The notes under the pieces: generated by a model
Told to the model about the DNA's origin: nothing
Databases searched by the model: none
What the model saw: the letters and a program-made list of their open reading frames with translations, nothing else
Translations under genes and position numbers: made by a program
Assembly: GCA_009379955.1 (NCBI GenBank)
Contig: WHST01000064.1
Location: forward strand, 1 to 36,989
DNA: 36,989 bases
Direction: 5' to 3'
Source: Streptosporangiales bacterium
GTDB taxonomy: Bacteria; Actinomycetota; Actinomycetes; Streptosporangiales; WHST01
Shown: one piece after another, positions 16,155-24,897 of the stretch
Layout of the letters: every line of letters begins with the position of its first letter
How positions within the stretch are numbered: the stretch's first letter is position 1

Positions 16155-17029
16155 GCGCTCTGGACCTGGGCCCGCGCGACGTGCAGGTACCGCTCGAGGA
16201 CCTGACGTTCAAGGTGAAGCGGCGCTCGCTTCCCTGGGTGACGCTGTTGATCGTGGGGTTCTTCATCTTCGTGGGACTCTTCGCGCCGCTGCTGACCTCC
16301 TACAGCCCGACGGCGCCCGATCTCATCAACCGCCTGCAGCCACCGAGCGCGGAGCACTGGCTCGGCACCGACAGCCTCGGGCGCGACATGGTGACGCGCC
16401 TGTTCCACGGGGCCAGGATCACGCTGACCGTGGTGACGTTCGCACTCCTCATGGGGTCGGGCGTCGGGCTGGTGCTCGGCATGGTGGCGGGCTACTTCGG
16501 CGGCGCGGTCGACGCGGTCATCTCGCGCATCGTCGACGCGGTCCTCTCGATCCCCGGCCTCTTCTTCGGCCTGCTGTTCGCGGCGACACTGGGCACCGGC
16601 ATCAAGTCGGTCGTCTTCGCCATCTCGCTCATCCTGTGGTCGAGGTTCGCACGGGTGATCAGGAGCGAGGTGAGGTCGATCAGGGAACGGGACTTCGTAT
16701 CGCAGTCCCGTGTGATCGGATGCTCCCGACTCCGCACGATCGTCGTGCACGTGTTCCCGAACGTGCTGAGCACGATCATGGTGCTCGTCTCCATCAACCT
16801 CGGTGAGGTCATCCTCCTCGAGGCCGCGCTGAGCTTCCTCGGGGCGGGCATCCCGCCGCCCAACCCCTCGTGGGGAGCGATGATCGCCGAGGGTCAGCGC
16901 TACCTGACGACGGCATGGTGGATGGCACTGACCCCGGGGGTGGCCATCCTGCTCGCGGTGCTGTCGGTGAACCTGCTGGGTGACTGGGTCCGTGAACGTC
17001 TCGACCCGCGGCTGCGCGACAAGGTGTGA
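16151..17029 (+). CDS. ABC transporter permease (DppC/OppC-like)
   Basis: The 292-residue permease has the DppC signatures HWLGTDSLGRDMVTRLFHGARITL near the first extracytoplasmic segment and an EAA loop, RERDFVSQSRVIGCSRLRTIVVHVFPN. Near the end, FLGAGIPPPNPSWGAMIAEGQ is typical of the family. The ATG at 16151 overlaps the DppB-like stop; the frame is open far upstream only as a shadow of that gene. It forms the translocation pore with the DppB-like subunit. Confidence 0.93.
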   Translation: MSALDLGPRDVQVPLEDLTFKVKRRSLPWVTLLIVGFFIFVGLFAPLLTSYSPTAPDLINRLQPPSAEHWLGTDSLGRDMVTRLFHGARITLTVVTFALLMGSGVGLVLGMVAGYFGGAVDAVISRIVDAVLSIPGLFFGLLFAATLGTGIKSVVFAISLILWSRFARVIRSEVRSIRERDFVSQSRVIGCSRLRTIVVHVFPNVLSTIMVLVSINLGEVILLEAALSFLGAGIPPPNPSWGAMIAEGQRYLTTAWWMALTPGVAILLAVLSVNLLGDWVRERLDPRLRDKV

Positions 17030-17033
17030 CCCG

Positions 17034-18125
17034 ATGACCGAAAAGAACGGCAGCACACCGACCGATGCGCCGGGCTCCCTGGTGCTCTCGGTGGAGGACC
17101 TGCAGATCTACTTCTACAGCCGACGCGGTGTCGGCAAGGCCGTCGACGGCGTCAGCCTCGACCTCTACCGAGGACAGACCCTCGGCGTCGTCGGCGAGTC
17201 GGGAAGCGGCAAGAGCGTGACGGCGGCCGCGCTGGTGGGGCTGCTGCCCAAGCCGGCGGCACGCATCCTCGGCGGCCGGATCCTCTTCAACGGCGAGGAC
17301 CTGACCGACAAGTCCAACGACCAGTGGCGTGCGTACCGGGGCAAACACATCGCGATGATCCTGCAGGACCCGCTGAGTGCACTCAACCCGGTCTTCACGA
17401 TCGGCAATCAGGTGTACGAGCCGCTGAAGCTGCACAAGCGGCTCTCGGGTACACCGTTGAAGCAGCGGGCGATCGAGCTGCTGAGGCTGATGCGGATTCC
17501 CGCCGCCGCGGACCGGCTCAACAGCTACCCGCACCAGTTCAGCGGTGGCATGCGCCAGCGGGTCGTCGGCGCCATCGGGCTGGCCGGCGAGCCCGAGGTG
17601 CTCATCGCGGACGAGCCGACGACCGCGCTCGACGTTACCGCGCAGGCCGCATACATCCGGCTGCTCAAGGACGTGCAGAGGCGGACCAACCTGGCGATGC
17701 TGTTCATCACCCACGACTTCGGCATCGTCGGCGACGTCTGCGACAGGGTCGCGGTCATGTACGCGGGGCGTGTGGTGGAGACCGCGAGCACGCGATCGAT
17801 CTTCCACGCGCCGTCGCATCCGTACACCAAGGCGCTACTGCGCTCCGTCCCGGACCTGAAGAAGGGCGCGGACCGCCTGGTCTCGATCCCGGGCGCGCCG
17901 CCGTCGATCTACGGCCAGCCCGCGGGCTGTCGCTTCCATCCGCGCTGCTGGCTCTACGACCAGCTGGGTCAGCCGGAGCGCTGCCGGACGGACGTGCCGG
18001 CGCTGTCGAGCGTCGCCGAGAGCCACACGGCGGCGTGCCACTTCACGGACGAGGCCATGCGGCGCGAGATCCAGGTCGAGGATCGGGCCCGTCCGGTCGT
18101 GTCACCCGCCACGGACGACGCGTGA
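17034..18125 (+). CDS. Oligopeptide/dipeptide-type ABC transporter ATPase (DppD/OppD-like)
   Basis: The 363-residue ATPase contains Walker A GESGSGKS, Q-loop LQDPLSALNP, signature FSGGMRQR, Walker B LIADEPTTALD and switch His in FITHDFG. The C-terminal four-Cys oligopeptide domain (GCRFHPRCWLYDQ...C...C) is present. The start at 17034 lies four bases after the permease stop; an earlier in-frame start would overlap the permease. With the ATPase at 14110 it gives a heterodimeric motor. Placing the two ATPases on either side of the permeases is less common than the usual A-B-C-D-F order. Confidence 0.92.
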   Translation: MTEKNGSTPTDAPGSLVLSVEDLQIYFYSRRGVGKAVDGVSLDLYRGQTLGVVGESGSGKSVTAAALVGLLPKPAARILGGRILFNGEDLTDKSNDQWRAYRGKHIAMILQDPLSALNPVFTIGNQVYEPLKLHKRLSGTPLKQRAIELLRLMRIPAAADRLNSYPHQFSGGMRQRVVGAIGLAGEPEVLIADEPTTALDVTAQAAYIRLLKDVQRRTNLAMLFITHDFGIVGDVCDRVAVMYAGRVVETASTRSIFHAPSHPYTKALLRSVPDLKKGADRLVSIPGAPPSIYGQPAGCRFHPRCWLYDQLGQPERCRTDVPALSSVAESHTAACHFTDEAMRREIQVEDRARPVVSPATDDA

Positions 18126-19339
18126 CGGCAAACGAGGCGGCGGAGGAAGGAGAGACGGCGTCCCCGCGACCGAGTGGTCTGCCGCTTGCGGCCGCACTCG
18201 CGGCCACGCTGCTCGGCATGATGCCAGCGTTCCTCATCGGTGGCCTCGCCATCTTCATCCGCCACGATTTCGGCGTGAACGAGGCCGAGTTCGGACTCTC
18301 GATCAGCATGTTCTTCCTCGTGTCCGCGGGTCTGTCGATCCCCGGCGGGATGGTTGCACAACGGCTGACGGCCCGCGGCGGGCTCGCCCTGTGCGGCGTC
18401 CTGACCGGGATCGCGCTGCTGGGGGTTGCGCTGGTCGCCGACCGCTGGTGGACCTTCATCGGGTTTCTCGCGATCGGGGGTCTCGGCAACGCGCTCGGCC
18501 AGCCCGTCTCGAACCGCATCCTCGTCGCGCTCGTCCCGTTGAATCGGCGCGGCGTCGCGTTCGGCATCAAGCAGTCGGCGGTCCCGCTGAGCGGCCTGCT
18601 CGCCGGTCTCGTCGTGCCGCTGGTCGCCTATGTCGGCGAGTGGCGATGGGTCGTCGGAAGCCTCGCGGCGGCCGGACTGGTCGTCGTGTTCGTGGGTGTC
18701 GCCCGGCTCGCGCTAGCCTCTCCCGAGGCCGCGCCGGCAGGGCTGCCGAGGCTGAGCGACCCCGTCCCGCTCTTCCTCATCGCACTCGCCGGGCTCCTCG
18801 GCTCCATCGGGGTCACGGCGACCGGATCTTTCCTGATCCTCTCCCTCGTCGACCGGGGCACGAGCGTCGGACTGGGTGGCGGCCTGCTCGCCGCAGGGAG
18901 CCTCACCGCGATCGCGGCGCGCGTGGTGCTCGGCTGGCTCGTCGACCGCCTCGGGCTCTCCAGGCACACGCTGCGGTTGATGGCACTCGTCCTGTGTGCC
19001 GGCGCTCTGGGATACGTGATCCTGTCGTTCGCGACGGCACAGGTCACACTCGTCGTCGGCGCGATGCTCGCGCTCGTCGGTTCGTCCGGCTGGCAGGGCA
19101 TGTACCACTTCTCGGTCGTGTCCCGCTACGCCGCGGTGCCCGCCACCGCGACAGGGATCGCGCAGAGCGGGATGTACGCCGGCGGGATCGTCGGGCCCCT
19201 CGTATTCGGACTGGTCGTCGTCCACGTCGGTTACGGCGCGGCCTGGTTGGTGACCACGGCGACATCGCTCACCGCGATCGTGTTCGTCGCCGTGGTCGAG
19301 CTGCGGGCGCGAGCGCGCACGGCCACGAGCGTGACCTGA
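18122..19339 (+). CDS. Major facilitator superfamily permease
   Basis: The 405-residue protein has twelve hydrophobic segments in two halves. An MFS loop motif lies between helices 2 and 3 (GGMVAQRLTARGG), and the related RVVLGWLVDRLGLSR follows in the second half. The GTG start overlaps the ATPase stop by GTGA, tying it to the ABC operon. The subfamily resembles the CynX/NarK-like and organic-acid permeases, but the substrate is unknown. It may export a product or import the same compounds at higher concentration. It ends 18 bases before the convergent CapA-like gene. Confidence 0.88.
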   Translation: MTANEAAEEGETASPRPSGLPLAAALAATLLGMMPAFLIGGLAIFIRHDFGVNEAEFGLSISMFFLVSAGLSIPGGMVAQRLTARGGLALCGVLTGIALLGVALVADRWWTFIGFLAIGGLGNALGQPVSNRILVALVPLNRRGVAFGIKQSAVPLSGLLAGLVVPLVAYVGEWRWVVGSLAAAGLVVVFVGVARLALASPEAAPAGLPRLSDPVPLFLIALAGLLGSIGVTATGSFLILSLVDRGTSVGLGGGLLAAGSLTAIAARVVLGWLVDRLGLSRHTLRLMALVLCAGALGYVILSFATAQVTLVVGAMLALVGSSGWQGMYHFSVVSRYAAVPATATGIAQSGMYAGGIVGPLVFGLVVVHVGYGAAWLVTTATSLTAIVFVAVVELRARARTATSVT

Positions 19340-19357
19340 CCGTAGGGATCGGTGCCG

Positions 19358-20689
19358 TCAGCCGAGAGGGAGGGTGGCGACGGGAGCGCCGGCTCGCTGC
19401 CCGCGGGTGAACGCGGTTCCAAACGGCTTGGAGAGCTCGTCCAGCGTGTCGAGGATCGCCTCGCCCTCCGCGCCGGTCGCGAGCGCCGGCTCGCCGCGCC
19501 GGTAGACGAGCTCGCCACTGCTGAGCACGAGCGGACGGATCTCCAGGGACGCGGAACCGCCACCGACGTCGAGGCTCACCATGATCGCCTCCCAGAACCG
19601 GCGGTGCGCGGAGAATCCCACCTCCACGGCGTCGAAGTAGTCGCGTGGCGTCGACGTGGCCGCGTCGACGCCCTGGAGCAGGTAGGCCGCCTCGGGGAGA
19701 TATGGCACGGTCTCGGGCGTGAAGAAGAAGTTCCCTGTCGAGTAGAGGATCGGCTTGCCCTGGTAGACCTCCACGCCACGGATGCAGTGCGGGCCGTGGC
19801 CGATGACGACGTCGGCTCCGGCGTCGATCCACCGGTGGGACGCCTCGACGAGGAAGTCCGGGAGGTCGTACGAGTTCCAGCCGTCTGCGGCTCCCTCGTG
19901 GCAGTGCACGCTGACGGCGACGACATCGGCGGACCTGCGTGCGAAGTCGACGGACCGGTCGATGTCGTCGAGGTCGTGCGGGTGCGCTCTCGTGTTGACC
20001 CTCGTCTCGTCACCCACCGTGAAGACGGTGCCCGCGAACGGCACGGTGGAGCCGGCGCGAACGTTTGGGCCGCCGGTCATGAAGATCCGCGACTTGCTTG
20101 CCGCCACCCGGTCCACCCTGGCGGCCGCCGTGCCGAGGCGCTCGTCGAGATCGGCCAGGTAGCGGATGTCGTCCTCCGTGACGGAGTAGGTCGTGGACCA
20201 ACGCAGCGGGTTGACACCGGAACGGCCCGTCGTACGGAGGTTCGGGTCCGTGGCGAGGCTGACGTCGGCGGTGCTAGCACACACACCCACGAGGGCAAAC
20301 CGTCCCGCCGGACTGTCGACGAACACCGGTTCCCGTGCCTCACCGAGCGTACGACCGGCACCGGCGAACGGCAGCCTCGCCGCGGACAGCCTGGCGATCA
20401 GGTCGTCGAGTCCGCGGGTGGAGTAATCGAGCGCGTGGTTGTTGCCGATGTTCACGACGTCGATGCCGAGCCAGCGGAGGTCTTCGATCGTGTCGGGGTG
20501 GCCCATGAGGTGCATCCCGTGCCGGACCGGACCGGGCGTGGCTGGCAGGTCCGGCAATGCCGCCTCAAAGTTCGTGAACGCGATGTCGGCGCCGCGGAGC
20601 GCGTCCCGGATGGGTTCGAAGGGCGAGTCGTCACCACGGTGGGCGAGGCGCCTGGTCAGGATGGCGTCTCCGGTCGCGAGGAGCCTCAT
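19358..20689 (-). CDS. CapA/PgsA-type metallophosphatase-like protein
   Basis: The 443-residue protein has the CapA-family (calcineurin-like) metal motifs in order: ATGD at 5-8, TNFEAAL at 39-45, GNNHALDY at 82-89, a VHCHEG segment, GHGPHC and STGNFFF. The family is named for poly-gamma-glutamate capsule synthesis but is widespread, and many members sit in catabolic or modification clusters with unknown substrates. No other capsule gene is near. No signal peptide is seen, suggesting a cytoplasmic protein. The start at 20689 has AAGGGG eight bases upstream; longer frames run through the divergent promoter region. It may hydrolyse a phosphoester or cyclic ester in the pathway, which is inference. 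Confidence 0.82.
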   Translation of the reverse strand: MRLLATGDAILTRRLAHRGDDSPFEPIRDALRGADIAFTNFEAALPDLPATPGPVRHGMHLMGHPDTIEDLRWLGIDVVNIGNNHALDYSTRGLDDLIARLSAARLPFAGAGRTLGEAREPVFVDSPAGRFALVGVCASTADVSLATDPNLRTTGRSGVNPLRWSTTYSVTEDDIRYLADLDERLGTAAARVDRVAASKSRIFMTGGPNVRAGSTVPFAGTVFTVGDETRVNTRAHPHDLDDIDRSVDFARRSADVVAVSVHCHEGAADGWNSYDLPDFLVEASHRWIDAGADVVIGHGPHCIRGVEVYQGKPILYSTGNFFFTPETVPYLPEAAYLLQGVDAATSTPRDYFDAVEVGFSAHRRFWEAIMVSLDVGGGSASLEIRPLVLSSGELVYRRGEPALATGAEGEAILDTLDELSKPFGTAFTRGQRAGAPVATLPLG

Positions 20690-20710
20690 CGCAGCAACCC
20701 CTTCCGTAGG

Positions 20711-20738
20711 AGGATCTGATACAAGATAATCCATACCC
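20711..20738. promoter_or_regulatory. Divergent control region with CTGATACAAGATAAT
   Basis: The 49-base gap between the CapA-like gene and the LLM gene contains CTGATACAAGATAATCC (20716-20732). GATAAT at 20725-20730 would serve as a -10 placing transcription start at about 20737-20739, on the LLM start codon itself. On the other strand TATCTT is possible. It is a loose relative of the ATGATA-N3-TATT motif. Confidence 0.4.
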
Positions 20739-21815
20739 ATGAGCACCGTCGAGCAGTCGTCCGCCGCAGGCATTCGCCTCGGCCTCCTCATCAGCCGGGA
20801 CGAGCCGGGCACCAGCGATCCGGTGGTGACCCTGGCGCAGAGCGTCGAGCGCGCCACGCGGGCACGGGACGCCGGATTCGAGATGATCAGCGTCGCGCAC
20901 CGGTACTCGTTCGGTCCGTCCGCCGACGCCGACGAGGCCTCGCTGTTCACCTGGCGCTTCCAGCCCTTCCTGATGCTGGCGTACCTCGCCGCCCGGCTGG
21001 GGGACACGGTCGACTATGCGACCAGTGTGCTCGTCTCTCCCGGACTGCATCCGGTGCAGCTGGCCGAGGACGTCGCCACGCTGGACGCGATGTGCCACGG
21101 GCGCCTCAAGGTCGGCATCGGGTTGGGCTGGATGCCCTATGAGTTCGAGGCGTTCGGCGTCACCAGCACCGGTCGGGCCAGGCGGTTCGACGAGCTGCTC
21201 GAGACCTATCGGGCGTTGACGACGCAGGACTCGGTCACCAGCGCCGGCCCGCACTTCCCGGTCGCGGGCAGGTCGCTGGTGGCGCATGGCATCCAGCGCC
21301 CGGTGCCGCTGTGGATCGGGGCGTCGGCCGACGCGGCGGTTCGTCGTGCCGCACGTTACGGCGACGCATGGGTGATGACCGCTCACATGGACGTCGCTAC
21401 GCTGGTGGAGCAGCAGCGGCTATACCATGCCGAGCTCGCCCGCTGGGATCGCCCCCGTCCTGCCCGCGTTCCCGTCAACCGCATGCTGGCCATCGCCGAG
21501 GACAGGGACACCGCGCTACGGGAGATCCGCCCGATGATCGAGGACTGGTACCGCAAGCGCGGTACCTGGGGATGGTTCCTCACCGAGGACACCGCGTCCG
21601 ACATCACGGCGATCGGCGACAGGTGGATCGTCGGCGATCCCGACGACTGCGTCGAGCAGATCCTGGCGCTGCGCAGGGAGCTGGGCGCGACCGACGTCAT
21701 CCTGGCGACACCGTTCCCCGGAGCGGACCAGGTCACGCGCCTGCGCATGATTGATCTGGTGGGGGAGCACGTGATCCCGCGCCTCGCTGCGGCGGCGGCG
21801 GAATCGGTGGCCTGA
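20739..21815 (+). CDS. LLM-class flavin-dependent oxidoreductase (luciferase-like)
   Basis: The 358-residue luciferase-like TIM-barrel protein carries LGLLISRDEPG at strand 1, AARLGDTVDYATSVLVSP and GRLKVGIGLGWMPYEFEAFG near residues 125-144, and PLWIGASADAAVRRAARYGDAW at about 188-210. These segments are typical of F420- or FMN-dependent members in actinobacteria. It would oxidise, reduce or oxygenate an intermediate. There is no Shine-Dalgarno before ATG 20739, and a -10-like GATAAT ends nine bases earlier, so the message may be leaderless. It is convergent with the PrpD-type gene, 20 bases away. Confidence 0.88.
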   Translation: MSTVEQSSAAGIRLGLLISRDEPGTSDPVVTLAQSVERATRARDAGFEMISVAHRYSFGPSADADEASLFTWRFQPFLMLAYLAARLGDTVDYATSVLVSPGLHPVQLAEDVATLDAMCHGRLKVGIGLGWMPYEFEAFGVTSTGRARRFDELLETYRALTTQDSVTSAGPHFPVAGRSLVAHGIQRPVPLWIGASADAAVRRAARYGDAWVMTAHMDVATLVEQQRLYHAELARWDRPRPARVPVNRMLAIAEDRDTALREIRPMIEDWYRKRGTWGWFLTEDTASDITAIGDRWIVGDPDDCVEQILALRRELGATDVILATPFPGADQVTRLRMIDLVGEHVIPRLAAAAAESVA

Positions 21816-21835
21816 ACTGGTTCCTGCTGCCGCGG

Positions 21836-23314
21836 CTACTCGCAGAGCAGGTCGACGAAGGCGTCGACCGGCAGGTCGAGTGGCGCAGGACCGTCCGCGA
21901 AGGTCCGCAGGATCTCCCGCGTCCTGGCGACGGAGAGGCGCGCGGCGAGGTTGTCCTCGAGTTTCTCCCTGAGCTGCACCCTGCCGGCGTCGCGGCGGCT
22001 CGGGTGCCCGACGGGGAAGCGGATCTCGACGCGGTCCGTCGACGTCCCGTCGGTGAAGGTCACCTGGATCGCGGTGGCGATCGCCATGACCTCCGGGTCG
22101 ACATAGTCCTCGGTGTAGCGGGGATCCTCCTCGACGTGCATCCGCTCGCGCAGGGCGTCGATCCGCGGATCCGTGGCGAACTCGTCGGAGTACATATCGG
22201 CGTCTAGCCGACCCTGCATCAGCGCAACGGCGACGATGTACTGCAGGCAGTGATCCCGGTCCGCGTAGTTGTGCAGGGGACCCGTCTTGCTGATGATCTG
22301 GATCGTCGGCCGCTGCGTAGTGATCACGATCGTTGCGATGTCGTCCAGACGGTCCCGTACCGCCGGGTGCAGCACCTGGCAGCACTCGAGCGCAGTGGCT
22401 CCGTGGAACTCGACCGGAGCGGTCTTGAACAAGACCCGTTCCATGACGTAGTTGCCGAGCGGTTGCGCCAGCGTGAGACGGTGCCCGCGGAAGAGCGCGT
22501 CATTGAACCCCCAGCGCGGGACGCTCAGCACGGACGGCGCCGCAGGCTCGCCCCGCAACGCCAGGAGGGCGAGCTCCAGGCCACGGCTCCCCGCGTGTCC
22601 GGCGGCCCACGACTTCCGGGGACCGGTCAGCGGTGCGTGCCGGTACGCGCGCAGGTTGCCGCCGTCCATCCAGGCGTGGGACACGGCCGAGACCACGGCA
22701 TCGACGTCTCCATCCAGCATGGCCGTCGTCACTGCAGCGGACGCGACGCGGACCAGGACCGTGTGGTCGATCGCCGCCCACTCGCGGAAGCCGTTGTTGA
22801 CGCTGAGGATTCCCTGGATCTCATGGGCCTTGATCATGGCGGTGAGCACATCGCCGACGGACGGCCGCGCTGCCGCACCGAAGGCACCACGGGCCAGGGC
22901 ATCGGCCGCCGCGAGGATCGGTCCCAGGTTGTCCGACGGATGGCTCCCCTCCAGCGACAGCCATGCGTCGTTGGCGTCGATCCATCGGACGAGCAGGCCG
23001 GTGTCGTGCGCTGCCCGCACGGGGTCGAGGACGTCGCCGGTGAACGGCACCCGCGCACCGCCGGGGACCGGTACGACGGTGCCGGGGACGACGGGTCCGA
23101 GGTGGGCGAGACAGTCGGGCCTGGTGGCACCTCGGGCCGCGCACCCCACGGCGTCGAGGAACGACAGGAGCGCGGTGTCGACGGCGCGGTCGGAGAACGC
23201 GCGGTCGGCGACCGCGTACTCGGCGATCTGGGTGAGCAGAAGGTCGGGTTCGGGGAGCTCGTTGGGGTCTGCCGCCGCACTGCCCATGCCGCCGCCCACT
23301 CTCATGTCCACCAT
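21836..23314 (-). CDS. prpD: MmgE/PrpD family protein 2, closest to true PrpD (2-methylcitrate dehydratase-like)
   Basis: The 492-residue protein has the PrpD-type signatures missing from the other five paralogs. These are WIDANDAWLSLEGSHPSDNLG (Asp116, His125), DHTVLVRVAS (Asp183-His184), TGPRKSWAAGHA (Lys234), FKTAPVEFHG (Lys297, His304) and TGPLHNYADRDHCLQYI at 344-360. Length matches PrpD (about 480). PrpD dehydrates 2-methylcitrate to 2-methyl-cis-aconitate in the methylcitrate cycle. No PrpC or PrpB lies nearby, so a role on another tricarboxylate is equally possible. The start is uncertain: ATG at 23314, 23305 or 23287; none has a clear Shine-Dalgarno. It is divergent from the flavoprotein gene. 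Confidence 0.87.
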   Translation of the reverse strand: MVDMRVGGGMGSAAADPNELPEPDLLLTQIAEYAVADRAFSDRAVDTALLSFLDAVGCAARGATRPDCLAHLGPVVPGTVVPVPGGARVPFTGDVLDPVRAAHDTGLLVRWIDANDAWLSLEGSHPSDNLGPILAAADALARGAFGAAARPSVGDVLTAMIKAHEIQGILSVNNGFREWAAIDHTVLVRVASAAVTTAMLDGDVDAVVSAVSHAWMDGGNLRAYRHAPLTGPRKSWAAGHAGSRGLELALLALRGEPAAPSVLSVPRWGFNDALFRGHRLTLAQPLGNYVMERVLFKTAPVEFHGATALECCQVLHPAVRDRLDDIATIVITTQRPTIQIISKTGPLHNYADRDHCLQYIVAVALMQGRLDADMYSDEFATDPRIDALRERMHVEEDPRYTEDYVDPEVMAIATAIQVTFTDGTSTDRVEIRFPVGHPSRRDAGRVQLREKLEDNLAARLSVARTREILRTFADGPAPLDLPVDAFVDLLCE

Positions 23315-23360
23315 GCGATCAGGTCGTCCTGAAGTCTGGCGGAGCCAGGTGGAACGATCT

Positions 23361-23373
23361 ATGATATTTTATT
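23361..23373. promoter_or_regulatory. AT-rich motif ATGATA-N3-TATT, copy 3, in a divergent promoter
   Basis: ATGATATTTTATT lies in the 101-base gap between the PrpD-type gene (minus) and the flavoprotein (plus). On the minus strand TACAAT overlaps its edge and has TTCGGA 16 bases upstream, a possible promoter for the PrpD-type gene. On the plus strand TATTTT could be a -10, but no -35 is evident. It is the third exact copy of the motif at 5245 and 11395. Confidence 0.45.
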
Positions 23374-23415
23374 GTAACGCACCAGAGAGTCCTCCGAACA
23401 GTCTGGGAGCCCTGC

Positions 23416-24897
23416 ATGGTCCACAAGGATGTCGTCGTCGTCGGAGGTGGGAACGCCGGGCTGTGCGCCGCGCTCTCCGTGCGGGAGGCCGGTCTGGACG
23501 TGCTGGTCCTCGACCGAAACTCGCGGGAGTCGTCGGGCGGCAACACGCGCTTCACCGGTGGCGGCTTCCGGGTCGTCGTCGCGAACGAGGAGCAGGCGAA
23601 ACAGCTCGTCCCCGACCTGACCGACACCGAGCTCAAACAGTTCCTCTACTACGAGGAAGGCAAGTTCTTCGACGACTGGGCGCGAGTGACACGTGACCGT
23701 GCCGATTCGGACCAGGTCGAGACGATTATCAAGAACAGTTTCGACACGCTCGTCTGGATGAAAGGGAAAGGCGTTCCGTTTCTCCCGTGGCATGAGTGGC
23801 ACGGAATTCCTGTCGGCGTGTCCGGTGCCGGTGCGGGGCTCGTCGAGGCGCTCACGACGGCCGCGACCAAGGCTGGCATCACGATCTCCTACGACTCCAG
23901 GGCGACCTCGCTCCGCAAGGAAGAGGGATGCGTCGTTGGGCTGGTGTACGAACACGGAGGGGAGGTCATCGAGGTGACGGCAGGAGCGGTGATCCTGGCC
24001 GCCGGTGGCTTCCAGTCCAGCCCCGAGTGGCGCACGCGCCACCTGGGCCCCGGCTGGGACCTGGCTCGCGTGCGTGGCACGTGGACGAACACCGGAGACG
24101 GTATCCGGATGGCCGTGGAGCAGGGCGCGCAGACCTACGGCCACTGGTCGGGATGTCACGCGACCCCGTGGGACTACAACGCGCCGACGTTCGGTGACCA
24201 CAGGATCGGAGACATGTTCAAGAAGCACTTCTACCACCTGGGCATCACCGTCAACGCGGCCGGCGATCGCTTCGTCGACGAGGCGAGCGACTTCAAGTCG
24301 TACACCTACGCCAAGTTCGGCCGCGAGATCAGTACTCAGCCGGACCAGCTCGCGTGGCAGGTGTTCGACGCGAAGGTGACCAACCTGCTCGGCGACGAGT
24401 ACCGGATGAAGCGGATGACCAAGGTCAAGGCCGACACCCTCGAGGGCCTTGCGGACAAGCTGGCCGGCGTCGACAAGGAGGGCTTCCTGCGGACTGTCGC
24501 CGACTACAACGCTGCGGTGCAGACCGACAAGGAGTTCGACCTCGACGTCCTCGACGGTCGAGCCGCCCCCGGGCTGCCGGTGCCGCGCGCGAACTGGGCG
24601 AACGCACTCGACACCCCGCCGTTCGAGGCGTACGAGGTCACCTGCGGGATCACCTTCACCTTCGGCGGCGTCCGGATCAACACCCGGGCGGAGGTCGTCG
24701 GCTTCGACGACCGGCCGATCCCCGGCCTGTACGCCACCGGCGAGATGGTCGGCGGGAACTTCTACTTCAACTACCCGGGCGGCTCCGGTCTCACGTCGGG
24801 ATCGGTGTTCGGCAGGATCGCGGGTCGAGGGGTGGCGGCACTCTTCGGCTCCGGCGCGGCCGGAGCCACGGGGCGGCCGGCGGTGAGTGCGACATGA
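23416..24897 (+). CDS. tcuA: FAD-dependent dehydrogenase, tricarballylate dehydrogenase (TcuA)-like
   Basis: The 493-residue flavoprotein belongs to the fumarate reductase/succinate dehydrogenase group. The dinucleotide-binding loop GGGNAG is at residues 10-15, the adenosine-contact acid is at about Asp33, and RESSGGNTRFTGGGFR follows at about 37-52. Near the end GLYATGEMVGGNFYFNYPGGSGLTSGSVFGR closes the FAD site and is the TcuA style rather than the fumarate reductase style. TcuA oxidises tricarballylate to cis-aconitate; here the substrate could be another saturated polycarboxylate. No TcuB electron-transfer partner is present. ATG 23416 has GGGAG six bases upstream. It overlaps the next MmgE/PrpD gene by ATGA, which suggests that gene acts on its product. 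Confidence 0.8.
   Translation: MVHKDVVVVGGGNAGLCAALSVREAGLDVLVLDRNSRESSGGNTRFTGGGFRVVVANEEQAKQLVPDLTDTELKQFLYYEEGKFFDDWARVTRDRADSDQVETIIKNSFDTLVWMKGKGVPFLPWHEWHGIPVGVSGAGAGLVEALTTAATKAGITISYDSRATSLRKEEGCVVGLVYEHGGEVIEVTAGAVILAAGGFQSSPEWRTRHLGPGWDLARVRGTWTNTGDGIRMAVEQGAQTYGHWSGCHATPWDYNAPTFGDHRIGDMFKKHFYHLGITVNAAGDRFVDEASDFKSYTYAKFGREISTQPDQLAWQVFDAKVTNLLGDEYRMKRMTKVKADTLEGLADKLAGVDKEGFLRTVADYNAAVQTDKEFDLDVLDGRAAPGLPVPRANWANALDTPPFEAYEVTCGITFTFGGVRINTRAEVVGFDDRPIPGLYATGEMVGGNFYFNYPGGSGLTSGSVFGRIAGRGVAALFGSGAAGATGRPAVSAT

Noticed and set aside
14110-18125. A dedicated dipeptide or nickel importer
   Set aside because: The components are of that superfamily, but nothing peptide- or nickel-related is nearby; catabolic neighbours make organic acids or similar ligands just as likely, so I left the substrate open.
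19352-20719. A 455-residue plus-strand open frame opposite the CapA-like gene
   Set aside because: It is antisense to a protein with intact family motifs, and its composition is that of a shadow frame.
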